Assembly: GCA_014529385.2 (NCBI GenBank)
Contig: CM043964.1
Location: 135,223,420-135,287,419 of the forward strand
Source of the DNA: Adiantum capillus-veneris
Lineage: Eukaryota; Streptophyta; Polypodiopsida; Polypodiales; Pteridaceae
Reading direction: 5' to 3'
DNA length: 64,000 bases
Shown here: positions 54,877-64,000 of the stretch, piece after piece
Numbering within the stretch: position 1 is the first letter of the stretch
Layout of the letters: every line of letters starts with the position of its first letter
Notes under the pieces: model-generated
Databases searched by the model: none
What the model was told of the DNA's origin: nothing
Seen by the model: the letters and a program-made list of their open reading frames with translations, nothing else
Position numbers and translations under genes: made by a program

Positions 54877-55272
54877 GTGTGTGTATGAGGAAATTAAACA
54901 CAATACCATGGCAATGTTCTTGTTGACAGAGAGGAATGGGAGGGGGTCGGATGCTGCGATGGCGATTGGGCAGAGGGGGGCTCCAAGCACGCCCAGGAGG
55001 AGACGAAGGTCTGAACGCTTGTATGCGTCTGTGTGTGCATGGCTGTGGTTCATGGAGAGGGCCCTAGACATGGAGGGTGTTTTAGTGAGGAGCTGATCTT
55101 TGACCCAGCCCCACTTGCCTTCTCTCTTCCCCTCCTTGTCGAAATTCTCAGGTGTAGGTCCTTCTATGAGCGGAGCCAGCATCTCGCCACTCCCTCTCAT
55201 GCTACCGGTTCTCTGGATTTCATGCTCTTCTCCCTGTTGCTTCCTCTTCAAAAGCATCATCAAAGAGGTCAT
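52554..55272 (-). CDS. DUF620 family protein, complete gene with four exons
   Basis: Exons on the minus strand: 55272-54907, 54771-54427, 53547-53249 and 52884-52554. Introns have GT...AG ends, and phases 0, 0, 2 fit, giving 446 residues. The product is a land-plant DUF620 protein (Arabidopsis members are slightly under 500 residues). Typical motifs in order: SDLRLLLGVLGAPLCPI (about 95-111), ETSSAQYIIQQY, YAMGRVKMFASEFETAT, NPSKSAENGCFVLWQM, GGSKVHAGSDGKLVWRH, PWLGSHAAKGPVRPLRR, GLDPRTVASVF, SEGPAEIIRHVLFGYFSQ, HIEDSHLT-like HVEDSHLTRIQA, TLFRFGEVAMSHTKTR and SIDEVAFDVPGLSSELFIPP. The biochemical role is not established; the fold has been likened to lipoprotein-carrier-like barrels, which I cannot test here. 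No signal peptide or membrane segment is seen. Start ATG 55272 is the first in frame. Intron 1 holds (GA)n and has no stop, so unspliced RNA could be read through. Confidence 0.95.
54136..54158. repeat. Short telomere-type repeat in DUF620 intron 2
   Basis: CCTAAACCCTAAACCCTAAA, about three CCCTAAA units, the plant telomere sequence. It lies in the 879-base second intron. Confidence 0.8.
54833..54873. repeat. (TC)n microsatellite in DUF620 intron 1
   Basis: About 20 units. The 135-base intron 1 (54772-54906) consists to a third of it. On the coding strand it is (GA)n. Confidence 0.9.
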
Positions 55273-55943
55273 GGCTACCTCAATTATGAGTAAATTTGAG
55301 TCCTTGTAGAGCTAGGTGCTTCTCTGCACAATGCAGAGCAATGTGGAGCTCAGACCGCAAGCTTTTGCTTCATTTGTGTGCAAATTCTGGCAACGCACTA
55401 CCTTCATGTGGCACTGCAGAAAGCCTTTGCCCTTGAGATACTTAGCCAATGCACCTTTTGCCCCAAAAGGGTAGGCAATTGTATGTAGGGAGGTCCTCAG
55501 AATTTTGAGAGAAAATGCTGATGGCTATTGAAAAGAAACAGGCCAAAAGAACCATAGCATAGCAATGGAGAAGGAGAGGGTGGTTGCGGGGGTGTCTTAC
55601 ACTTGCATGAAAAGTCTGACCATGTTGTTGTGCCTCAAAAGGCAGGCAATCTACTAGCAATGGAATTTGTACAAAGGTAGTTGCCTTGGAGAGGGTGCGA
55701 GGGCAAATGTTGGAATGTCAATTCACATATTGCAAGGAAGTGTTGCATTAAAATAGCAACCATGAAAAGGCCAAGGTAGTAAAGAGATGGCAAGTATGGA
55801 AGTGCCCAAGGGGAGGGATAGCACACAATGTAGCAATTGGGCATCAATGAGTAAAACCACAGAGTTTAGGATTGTGTAGGCAAGGCTATGGCTATGGAAG
55901 CTTTAGCTAGCAGAGTACAAGAGTACTGTAGGCCCTAGGGATT

Positions 55944-55974
<31 letters not shown>

Positions 55975-57230
55975 TCATCAACATCAGAAGTCAGGAACAT
56001 GCTAAAACTTGCTTGAGCTTCAATGGACACAAGCCCCACCAATGAAAGTACCTTGCTAATTTCATCATAACTGTACTTCCTCCTCCCTTCCAATAGAATG
56101 TGAGAGAAAACTTTTTTTTTTTTGGGTGAATATTCCAATAATTGGGCACCCACTTTTTTTGGGGCCAATTATTATCTGCTTTTCCATCCTTTTTCAAGCT
56201 TTTTGTGCAATCTTTTGTCAAAATGGGGGGCCTTTATCCGAATTCCCCACATTTAGAAAGAGCTTAGCTTAATGTAGCCACATATATTTTGACATAATAT
56301 ATAAATTTGGGCTTTCGAAAAATTTCTATTGGTCAAGGCCACATGGGGTCCCCAGCTTTTAATCTAGTGGCCCCGCCAAGTTTGCTGTTAACAAAATCAG
56401 CGGATCTGGCGGTTTGTAGCTCAGTTTTTAGCCAATGAACAATTCAACGTACTTCTAGCTAAGGTCCCTTTCACACACACGACCTTGGGTAAGTTGGACC
56501 TTTGATAGCTTTACATAACGCTCAAAAATAACTTTACAATGAAGTAACTATAAATGGGCTTATAGTTCACACTCATCCTCAAAAATTTATTCAACTTGTT
56601 GCAAAGTATTATTCACTTTGCTCATAAAGATGTTTTAGAGAAAAAGTAATTCACTTTGTTTCTAGTAAGGTAGTGGTCACGTGAAGCAAGGCTAGCTATT
56701 CTTGTATTGGATAGCTCTGCCTCATGCAAGGCCACACGTGTCCCATTTGATCGATATATGCCTTACTATGTAACTATGCAAGTCTTTTTCAAGTGCCAAT
56801 TTTGACATAGTTGCACCAATTACATTAGCTGTATAGCTGGTGCCCGCCTGATCACGTCCTAATATATTTCGATTTAGAAGCATTGGGTAGACCACAGCTC
56901 TAAATTAGCCCGAAAAGGTTGCCTCTCTTTAGTACGAGTTAACTTTTGCCGAGTTCAATACATTTTCTCTTCTTCAAGGTTAGGTGCTTACAATGATTGA
57001 AATTTTCTACCAAGTGACGCTTTTGGTCGTTCATAAGTGAGCTTCCACATAATGAGTTCTCGAACAAAGACTCCGGTTTTGAATGTGTTTTGCATGAAAA
57101 ATTGTATGTAACGTAGCCTCATGGTTTTGTTCAAAAAGGGAAGGAAAACAAAACATGCATGTTGAAAAACGCTTTCTATGTTTTATAGTGACATTGACAT
57201 GCTTGGTATGAGAAGGTACATGCTATAGTA
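55273..57230. other. Upstream of DUF620 gene; no further gene recognised
   Basis: The part next to the gene must hold its promoter and 5' UTR. A (GA)n stretch at 55945-55974 could bind GAGA-type factors. Otherwise AT-rich. Small open frames at 55442-55847 and 55935-56221 show no motif. Confidence 0.35.
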
Positions 57231-58555
57231 AGTGCACATGGTTTTCATAATAGTCCAACTAAGAGCATTTTGTATGTCAAGGATGTTGGTGATGTGCTCC
57301 TAATAGTTACCATTTATGTTGATGATATGATAATCACCACATGAAATGAGGCACATTAGGCCCCCTTTTGAGATGTCAGACGTGAGGCTCTTGCATAGTT
57401 ATTCGAGCAAACTATATAAGTAGTGTGATGTAGGGTATTACTTTGTGCGAGACAAAGAATGCGTCAAAGTATGAATGGCTCAGACACAATTAATAGATTA
57501 TCACCAAGGTTATAAACAAAGGATAGCTACAAATAAAGTGCAGATGCAAAAATGCAAGGACTCAATTGCCATTGGTATCAAACATGCACATCTATTGTAA
57601 AGTCCCTAATCAGTTTTGCCAATGTAAAGTCGTATAAGTGGATGCGGGCTCATTAAGAGTTCCAAGTTGTAAGGTATAGTCATGTAGTGTGCTTAGGGAT
57701 CAATGGCCTAAGCTAGTGTAATCAAGGCATTTTAGATGGGGTTTGTTTACTAGTATTATCTCTAATTAGTCCAAGACTTGGTATATGTGAATGTTAATTC
57801 GACCTACGTAGTGACAAAGGACAAGACATCAAATGTTCTTCACTTGGGACAAGTGTAACACTTGTGGCAAAGTGGATTTGACTACAAATAGTGTGGAATT
57901 GTCCTTGGTGGATCCATCCAATGGTTGGACCCATTCGACAACTTGACTAATCCATTGACAAAGTGAGTGTCAGAAAGCTCACATTTGGTGACGCAATAGG
58001 GCTTGATTTGAGAACCTATTAAAATGGTTGAAATACACCTCAAAAGGGGTGACTTATTTCTTGACTCCAAAAGCAACAACTGCTAGTATGGCCGTAGTGA
58101 GTATTGATACAACCCTAATGTCAATCACGCTAGATAAAAAAAATCACAATACAACTAATTGAATATGTACTACGGTTGTATGGTCACAATGAAGATAACA
58201 AGTACTACTCAGATGGCAAGGGTAGTAGATACCTAGGAAGCAAAAATTAAGCTCAACTTTCAGTGACAAAATTCTTCTTGTGAGAGTGTGAACAATGCAG
58301 TATCAACTTTCAATGACAAGATTCTCCTTGTGAGAGTGTGACCAATGCATTATCACTCCAATTTCTTTACCGATTTCCCTAGAGCAATGTATCGCAAGCT
58401 ACGAGATCATGTGCATGTAGACATTAAGCAGGTTGATTCAAATATTCACCAAGACAATATAATTGAGGCAATCATTATAGGAAAACAAGACTAAAGAAGG
58501 TATGGAGGAACATATGGTATTATATATACTCTAATTTTATGCTTGTCCAAGGGGG
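57230..58555 (+). pseudogene. Decayed Ty1/copia reverse transcriptase and RNase H region
   Basis: The plus strand encodes near 57240-57335 GFHNSPTKSILYVKDVGDV and LLIVTIYVDDMIIT, the conserved copia segment with the catalytic YVDD at 57315-57326. Downstream sequence is the length of the rest of pol but is too decayed for sure assignments; at about 58375-58430 remains such as RKLRDHVHVDIK resemble the HYHFVREKV region at the RNase H end. A polypurine-like CCAAGGGGGATAAGG follows at 58548. Tandem duplication of about 50 bases at 58254-58355 (TCAACTTTCAnTGACAAnATTC). Confidence 0.7.
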
Positions 58556-58982
58556 ATAAGGATCATCGAACAAAAAGGAAAGCTGCAAAAGTTGTACAAG
58601 TAACATATTTACACAGAGTCAAGTGAAACCACCCTTTGACATGTGGGCACATGTGACCATAGATCATCCTTAGATAGTGCAATTGCACTAACTTTGAAAG
58701 AGTAGAGTTGGGATATGGAGAGAGCTTGGTGAAGCGAACTTTGGAGTGAGATTTTTTTTTTGGGCTGCCCATGCTAGTGCCACAGATTTTGGCCACCAAA
58801 ATTACCATCAATGCCACCCATGATTATTCTCCAGCCTCTCCTCTTCCTCTGTTGGCCTCTTCTTCTCCACCACCTCCACCTCTCCTTATCCTCCTCCCTA
58901 TCCTTTAACTACTTGTCTCTCTTGCCCTCTCCCTCCCCATGCCTATGCACCCCTCTCTCTCTCTCTCTCTCTCTCCTCTCTC

Positions 58983-59014
<32 letters not shown>

Positions 59015-59179
59015 CCCCCCCCACAAATCACTATACCCCACCTTCATCTTATTCATTCCCTTGTCGCACACCCTCCATCTCACTTTCCTACCCATTGTCC
59101 AATGCATACCTCTCTTGCTCTCTCCCTCCTCTTGTCTCCTTTACCTATTTCTCACTAACTTCTTCTTCTTCTTCTTCCT

Positions 59180-59248
<69 letters not shown>

Positions 59249-59351
59249 TCTATGTGGTTAGTGGCATGAGTTACCTATTGACCTGTGTGTGTGTGTGTGT
59301 GTGTGTGTGTACCCTCCCCTCTCTCTCAACGCACCCTTTCCCACAACATCC

Positions 59352-59440
<89 letters not shown>
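58556..59440 (+). repeat. LTR-like tract of the decayed copia element, with (TC)n and poly(C)
   Basis: It follows the polypurine-like tract. GGAGAGAGCTTGGTGAAGCG at about 58715-58740 and the following ACTTTGGAGTGAG, GCCACCCATGA and CTCCACCACC words match the complement of 63560-63850, which is the LTR of the minus-strand copia element. So both belong to related families in opposite orientation. Low-complexity runs: poly(C) 58986-59022, (TC)n 59181-59244 and 59357-59437, (GT)n 59285-59310. Confidence 0.55.
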
Positions 59441-59441
<1 letters not shown>

Positions 59442-59577
59442 CCCCCAACCATAACGCGTTTTCTTACAAAATTTCTCCAAGTTAAGAGACAAACACCATA
59501 TATGCTCCTACTTCTTGAATTGGGATCTCTTTCAATTGAGGTTATGGGAGGGTTGTGGATTACATGATAAAGATGCA

Positions 59578-60351
59578 TCAAAACCCCCACATGGAGTTTC
59601 TACAAGTACATGGGAAGTGCCATGCCCTGAGGACATGATCAGTCCACAAAGGGGAGTAAGCCCAAAGCTTTGCAGAAAGTTTCAAACTTCTCACAAGACA
59701 AGGACTTTGTGAAAAAATCTGCAAGGTTTTTCTGTATTGGCACATATAAGACAAGATGATTTCTCCTACTGAGAGCCTCTCCCTGACATCGTGGTAATGC
59801 ACCTCAATGTGCTTTGTGCAAGCATGAAAAACTGGCTTCCTCACAATTGCCAATGTACTTTGACTGTCATTGTAGATAGTGTTGGCAGTGTCCTGTCCAA
59901 CACCCAAATCAGCCATAAGGCGTCTAAGCCATACACACTTAACCATAGCTGTGAAGACTGTCCTGTACTCAGTCACACAACTAGAAGTGGCCACAGTTGG
60001 TTGCTTCTTGCTCAACCATGATATACATGAACTGCCAAGCATGAAACAAAAACCACTTGTGGACACTCGCGTGTCCAAACAACTAGCCCAATCTGAGTCC
60101 AAAAAAGCATGTAAGTCTGGCGGCAATGATCCCCCCTTGGGATAAAACAAGCCAAGATGTAAAGTGCCACTCAAGTAGTAGAAAATCCTCTTGACAGCCT
60201 GCCAATGCTTAGACCTTGGGCTATGCATAAATCTGCTGACCTGTGAGACTGCAAACTGAATATCCGGCCTCGTGTTGCACACATAAATGAGACAGCCAAC
60301 AACAATTTGGTAAAGAGTGACTGCATCATACTTTGACTGCATGGCAGCCAT
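59578..60351 (-). pseudogene. Copia RNase H region fused to the start of reverse transcriptase
   Basis: It starts MAAMQSKYDAVTLYQIVVGC. The first ten residues belong to the start of the reverse-transcriptase domain (W-x-x-AM-x-x-EYDAL), while TLYQIVVGCLIYVCNTRPDI is the region just behind the catalytic core. So about 200 codons with YVDD are deleted near 60320. RNase H motifs follow: FLDSDWASCLDTRVSTSGFC, WLSKKQPTVATSS, NDSQSTLAI and HACTKHIEVHYHDVRERLS. A frame change near 59720 cuts the end (SLSCEKFETFCKALG in another frame). Confidence 0.88.
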
Positions 60352-60354
60352 CCA

Positions 60355-61216
60355 ATTTTTTGAATTCTATGCTTCATCAAAAGACAGAGGTTCCTCAACA
60401 TAATGTAAGCTAGACACAACCAAAACATAACAATCTGATGCATAATATGCATGGCGAGAACCTGAACAAGTAAGACTAGACAAAGGTGCATCCAATTTAC
60501 TGTCATGCAAAGATGCACTAGCCATTTAGGCATACCTCTAGCCTGCTCATTCTCAGCCCTTTCCTCATAGTGTACATCATGTACATCTGCATTAGTAATA
60601 GGATAATATATAATATTTTTAGAAACCCCCATTGGATGTACATATGCCTCATTGGAATTTATATTCGAACTTCCATCACTGAAAAGAGGCAACAAAGTGT
60701 CATAAATGTCATGTGAGCTTACATTATTGTCTCTAGTACATGGCAACAAGGGCTGAATAGAATCTTCCACAAACACAACATCCCGTGAGACCAAGATACT
60801 CTTTGTTTGCGGATGATACAACCTGTAACCTTTGCTTTCAGCACTATAACCAACAAAAATACATTTGACAGCCTTATCATCCAATTTCTTGCACTGTGTT
60901 TGTGGCACTAAAGCATACGTCAAACAACCAAAAACACGCATGTGCTCAATAGAAGGCTTTCTATCATGCCATGCTTCATATGGAGTAATAGATTGCAAAG
61001 CTTTCATAGGACACCTGTTTAGTACATAAGTGGCACACATGATGGCCTCAAGCCAAAACGAATGTGGCAAAGCTTGACTTTTGACCATACATCATGCCAT
61101 TTCCGTAAGCGACTTGTTTTTTCTCTCAGCAACACTATTTGCTGAGGCATATAAGGCACTGTACATTGGTGTTTTATCCCACGACTAGCCAAAAATGCAT
61201 TAAATTCATGAGACAT
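60355..61216 (-). pseudogene. Copia integrase C-terminal part and linker
   Basis: YMSHEFNAFLASRGIKHQCT and PYMPQQ (61216 onward), then frame 61088-60550: SFWLEAIMCATYVLNRCPMK, TPYEAWHDRKPSIEHMRVFG, KAVKCIFVGYSAESKGYRLY and SRDVVFVED. These are the usual C-terminal integrase motifs. The codon before YMSHEF, normally the Glu of R-S-D-x-G-G-E-Y, reads TAG, which removes the third catalytic residue. The reading changes frame near 60540, behind which LSFDEA of the reverse-transcriptase start is found. Confidence 0.85.
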
Positions 61217-61665
61217 ATACTACCCCCCTTGATTGGAACGGAGGTGTCCATAGTACATTTTGAGACATTTTCAGCCATAGCCAGAAATTGTTTGAAGCAC
61301 ATAAATGCTTTGGACTTCACTTTAAGCGGATATACCCATGCATGCATAGAGTAATCATTAATGAACATCATGAAGTAAAGGTAATTGCCCAAGGATGGAG
61401 TTTGCATGGGCCCACAAACATCACTGTGCACAAGCTGCCAACTGCATGTTGCCCTAACTGAACCATCCTTTGGAAACTTCGAACGATGTATCTTACCCAA
61501 AAAACAGCCTTCACAATTATGTTTGACAGGTGCTTCAAGAGGTGGCAAAGAAGCAACAATATCAGATTTTTGCAAACGCATCAAACTAGCGAAATTTAGA
61601 TGTCCAAAACGTGCATGCCAAAGTTTTGCATCTGAAATAGCCTTAAAATCCACAACTGCATTCAC
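61174..61665 (-). pseudogene. Copia integrase N-terminal part
   Basis: The zinc finger is intact: LWHARFGHLNFASLMRLQKS with the two His and KHNCEGCFLGK with the two Cys. The core follows with LVHSDVCGPMQTPSLGNYLY (first Asp) and FINDYSMHAWVYPLKVKS, where the first of the usual D-D is N. Behind FLAMAENVSKC a frame change leads to shadow residues; the true frame goes on at 61216. Confidence 0.85.
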
Positions 61666-61671
61666 AAAATT

Positions 61672-62378
61672 CTATCCACACTTGTTATACAAATTAAGCT
61701 TATACAACCCACAACATAAAATGCCAGATGCAACAATTTCATCACCAAAATTGAGATCATGTATTGTACATTTGTCATCCACCACAAACTTGACTACAAG
61801 TCCAAGTCTAGCAAGTGCAGATACAGACAAAAGATTCTTCTTGATCCCAGATACATATAGTGCATCAACAAGTGTGAAAGAATTGTCATTTGCAGCAGTA
61901 ACACAATCTTTCCAACTCCTTGAACCAAATAAGAGGCATTGTTGGCACAAGTAACTGAATTACCATGAGGGATAGATTCAAGCGAGGTGAACAAATCACG
62001 ATGTGAGGTGATGTGCTTTATAGAACCACTATCAAAATAACACACATGTGAATCTGCAGCAATTGACATGCATGCATCATGGACATTAGGATTATATGTG
62101 CACTCTGCACTAAAAGCCCATTCTGCATCAACATCAGCATCACAATCTCCTTTCACAGAAGACTCAACAATAGCTGCATTTGTAGTGAAAGCAAAATTTG
62201 CAATGGAGCCACCCTCTTTCTTCTTAGCCTCTTTGGCCTTCAACTTAGGACACTGCTTGATCAAGTGATCATTAGCTTTACAATAATGGCAACACATCTT
62301 CTTTTTACCCTTATCGCCAGAATTCCCAGACAACTTGCTGCAAGCAGAAGCATTAGGAACAGGTGATTTACCACTCAC
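61672..62378 (-). pseudogene. Copia zinc knuckle and aspartic protease
   Basis: Zinc knuckle CCHYCKANDHLIKQC (C-x2-C-x4-H-x4-C), basic linker, then the protease with CYFDSGSIKHITSHRDLF, the active-site DSG motif of copia proteases. After VQGVGKIVL a frame change leads to 61950-61672 with FTLVDALYVSGIKKNLLSVS, the second conserved protease part. The linker to the integrase has one further stop. Confidence 0.85.
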
Positions 62379-62398
62379 AGAAGAACCATGAGACGTGG

Positions 62399-63137
62399 CT
62401 ACATTGTTGTTACGACCTTTTCTTTGAGCAACAATAAAAGTCTATTCAACTGCACTATGTCTAGTCCTGTTTTTCTGGAAAGTGACTCTTGCAACAACAA
62501 TGTGCACAATGCATCAAATTTGACAACTTCGGGATTTCCTTGGGTCATAAGTCTCCAAGTACTAGCAAAAGTCTGATAAGAATCTAGTAAGGCATCAAGA
62601 ACAATGTGCACAAGGAAACTCTTAGAAATGACTTCACTTGCAGAAATAAGTTGCTCATTGATATCTTTGAAACCAGCAAGGAAAGTTTCCATGTCATCTT
62701 TCTCATGCATAATCTTTGACTCCAACTCTTTATGGAGCAATGTAATTTTTGCCTCATTGTGACTTGCATAAAGACCAGTTAGAATATCCCAAGCCTGTTT
62801 TGTAGATTTTGCTGAATTAATGTGGGGAGTAATAGTGCACTTCACAGACAACGCAATCAATGCATGAGCCTACTCATCTTTTACATCCCAACGAGGTTGC
62901 TCAGCCATATGCAAAACAACTCTAACAACAACAATCCTTGCAGCAAGACCTACAACATCCTCAACATCGCCTGTATTCTCAGAACCAGGACGTACATCAA
63001 TGCCCTACACAAAGTTCCAAATTCCCTTTGACACAAGAACATGTTGGATCATATACTCTTTCATAGGGTAATTACCCCCATCCAATATGTTCTCAGTAGG
63101 CAAACATCTTGAATACATATGTGTTGTTGTCAGCCAT
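62399..63137 (-). pseudogene. Copia gag (UBN2-like), broken
   Basis: ATG 63137 starts MADNNTYVFKMFA. After a frame change the sequence continues LDGGNYPMKEYMIQHVLVSK, GIWNFV-stop-GIDVRP and QPRWDVKDE-stop-AHALIAL. From 62860 it is open: TKQAWDILTGLYASHNEAKI, MHEKDDMETFLAGFKDINEQ, LDALLDSYQTFAST. Both stops are TAG. The second lies where related gags have DEQAHALI or DEKALALI, so CAG to TAG is likely. Confidence 0.85.
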
Positions 63138-63485
63138 GGTATATGCTGCACCTGATGTGAAAACTACCCAAAACAAGGAGAAGGAAAGTGGGAACAACAC
63201 GTGCAATATAGCACAAATTGTAGAAGATGGTAAGGGACCTACTATTGAGAAAACGGCACTGACAGAATTTTTGCAAAGAATGATGAAATAACTTGCATAG
63301 TACTCCCTGTAGTGGAAATGGAGGCCAAAATGAACCCGAATCAGAAATCTAACCAGACTGAGCTCTTTGAGCCATCCCAAAATATTTGTCGACTTGCGAA
63401 TGCTCGCCAAATCTCACAAAAATCGAAGAAAGTGAGCAGGCGTGTGCTTAAGCTGTTGTTGACTAAGCGCGTGAGAACACAACCT

Positions 63486-63499
63486 GCTATGATACCAAT
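63486..63499 (-). promoter_or_regulatory. Primer binding site of the copia element
   Basis: Minus strand ATTGGTATCATAGC directly behind the LTR end CCAACA; initiator tRNA-Met type with one change. Confidence 0.8.
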
Positions 63500-64000
63500 T
63501 GTTGGAATTAGGGTTGTAGGAAAACACACACAACTTAGAGAAGATGAAGGAAGCTCAAGGAGAGCGGGGGAAAACAAATCAAGAAAGATTGTGAGAGAGG
63601 TGGAGAAGGAGAGGGGAGAGAGGGAGGATGGTTGGAGGATGAGAGAGGAGGGATATTAGAAGTTGGTGGTGCAACATGGAGGAGCAAGAGGGGTTATGGT
63701 GGCTTAAAGGAAGGGCTACTTGCCGCTGGTGGTAGAGGCGGCAATGGGTGGCATCTAGAGGTAGTGAATAACATGGGTGAGAAAAAGAAAACTCACTCCA
63801 AAGCTTGCTTCACCAAGCTCACTCCAAATCCATCCCTGCAAGAGTAGGTGGAATGTTTGATTGAGTAACCACATTGAAGATCAAGTTTGGGTGCATAATA
63901 AATTGGGTAGTCAAACTAGACTCTCAATTTCAAGGCAAGAAGCATTGATTCTGCATGAAAGGAAAGGTAGACCATTGCAACCTATGCAAGATGAAAGTTT
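63500..64000 (-). repeat. 5' LTR of the copia element (partial)
   Basis: Plus strand TGTTGGAATTAGGGTTGTAG onward, so the LTR ends CCCTAATTCCAACA on the minus strand. The stretch is purine rich on the plus strand at 63560-63660. Its outer end is beyond the window. Matches to 58700-58830 in inverted orientation are described with that entry. Confidence 0.75.

Larger units (their letters stand above)
59441..63499 (-). mobile_element. Ty1/copia retrotransposon, internal region, reverse-transcriptase core deleted
   Basis: From the PBS (63486-63499) on the minus strand: gag (63137-62399), zinc knuckle and protease (62378-61672), integrase (61665-60800), a remnant of the pol linker, then directly RNase H (60351-59578). 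This is the copia order with integrase before reverse transcriptase. The reverse transcriptase itself is missing. A 3' LTR of its own is not identified; the candidate polypurine run is the complement of 59436-59452. Confidence 0.88.

Noticed and set aside
54421-55272. A single 283-residue protein reading through the GA tract
   Set aside because: Good splice sites at 54906 and 54772 remove the GA part and restore the contiguous DUF620 motif order. The long frame is an accident of a stop-free intron.
57230-63499. A plant pararetrovirus (caulimovirid) insertion
   Set aside because: The order integrase before RNase H, the copia GAG-pre-integrase motif and the LTR with PBS show Ty1/copia; no movement protein or coat-protein features of a pararetrovirus are seen.

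Overview
The window is nuclear DNA of a land plant with a large, transposon-rich genome. The evidence is an intact gene of the plant DUF620 family with four phase-consistent exons, a second spliced plant gene, plant-type LTR retrotransposons (Ty3/gypsy with chromodomain, Ty1/copia), an L1-type LINE, a DUF659-type hAT transposon and many very long (GA)n tracts. A fern or another large-genome vascular plant is my guess; the sequence alone does not settle it.

Region 1 to 39.4 kb is a nest of mobile elements, resolved here by LTR ends, primer binding sites (PBS) and target-site duplications (TSD). Element E (minus) occupies 1-3242, and the start of element H follows. Gag fragment G (3.7-7.28 kb) is split by a gag-only LTR element F (4253-6945, TSD GTTTG). 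LTR C starts at 7280 and resumes at 24034 because element B (7392-24028, TSD CATGG) sits in it. The 3' LTR of B in turn carries an almost intact LINE (about 7600-12510, inside a (GA)n tract) and a complete chromodomain gypsy element A (12718-21305, TSD CCTTC). From 24.9 to 32.6 kb lies a three-LTR tandem array D (LTR, internal, LTR, internal, LTR). Its last LTR carries a hAT transposon (28482-31499, 8-bp TSD ATTGAGGT). A LINE fragment interrupted by a solo LTR (32593-34070, TSD GGTGTT) follows, then a palindrome of about 4 kb made of two inverted LTRs (34.6-38.6 kb), then small LINE fragments.

Region 39.5 to 42.2 kb holds the last four exons of a plus-strand plant gene of unknown function. 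Its upstream exons are not recognisable in the window, so the 39-kb nest may lie in one of its introns. Region 42.2 to 52.5 kb is old sequence: a decayed minus-strand gypsy element (44.4-47.0 kb), several short tandem duplications, a tRNA-like SINE head (50.8 kb) and an 80-bp near-perfect palindrome (52.14-52.22 kb).

Region 52.55 to 55.27 kb is the complete DUF620 gene on the minus strand. Region 55.3 to 64 kb holds a decayed plus-strand copia element with an LTR-like tract, then a better preserved minus-strand copia element (about 59.5-63.5 kb) that has lost its reverse-transcriptase core, with its 5' LTR running off the window end.

The two plant genes are the only host genes I can support. 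The rest is selfish DNA at different stages of decay, from almost intact (LINE, element A) to barely recognisable (44-48 kb, 57-58.5 kb). Many of the breaks in the younger elements are single stop codons that could each arise by one C-to-T change.
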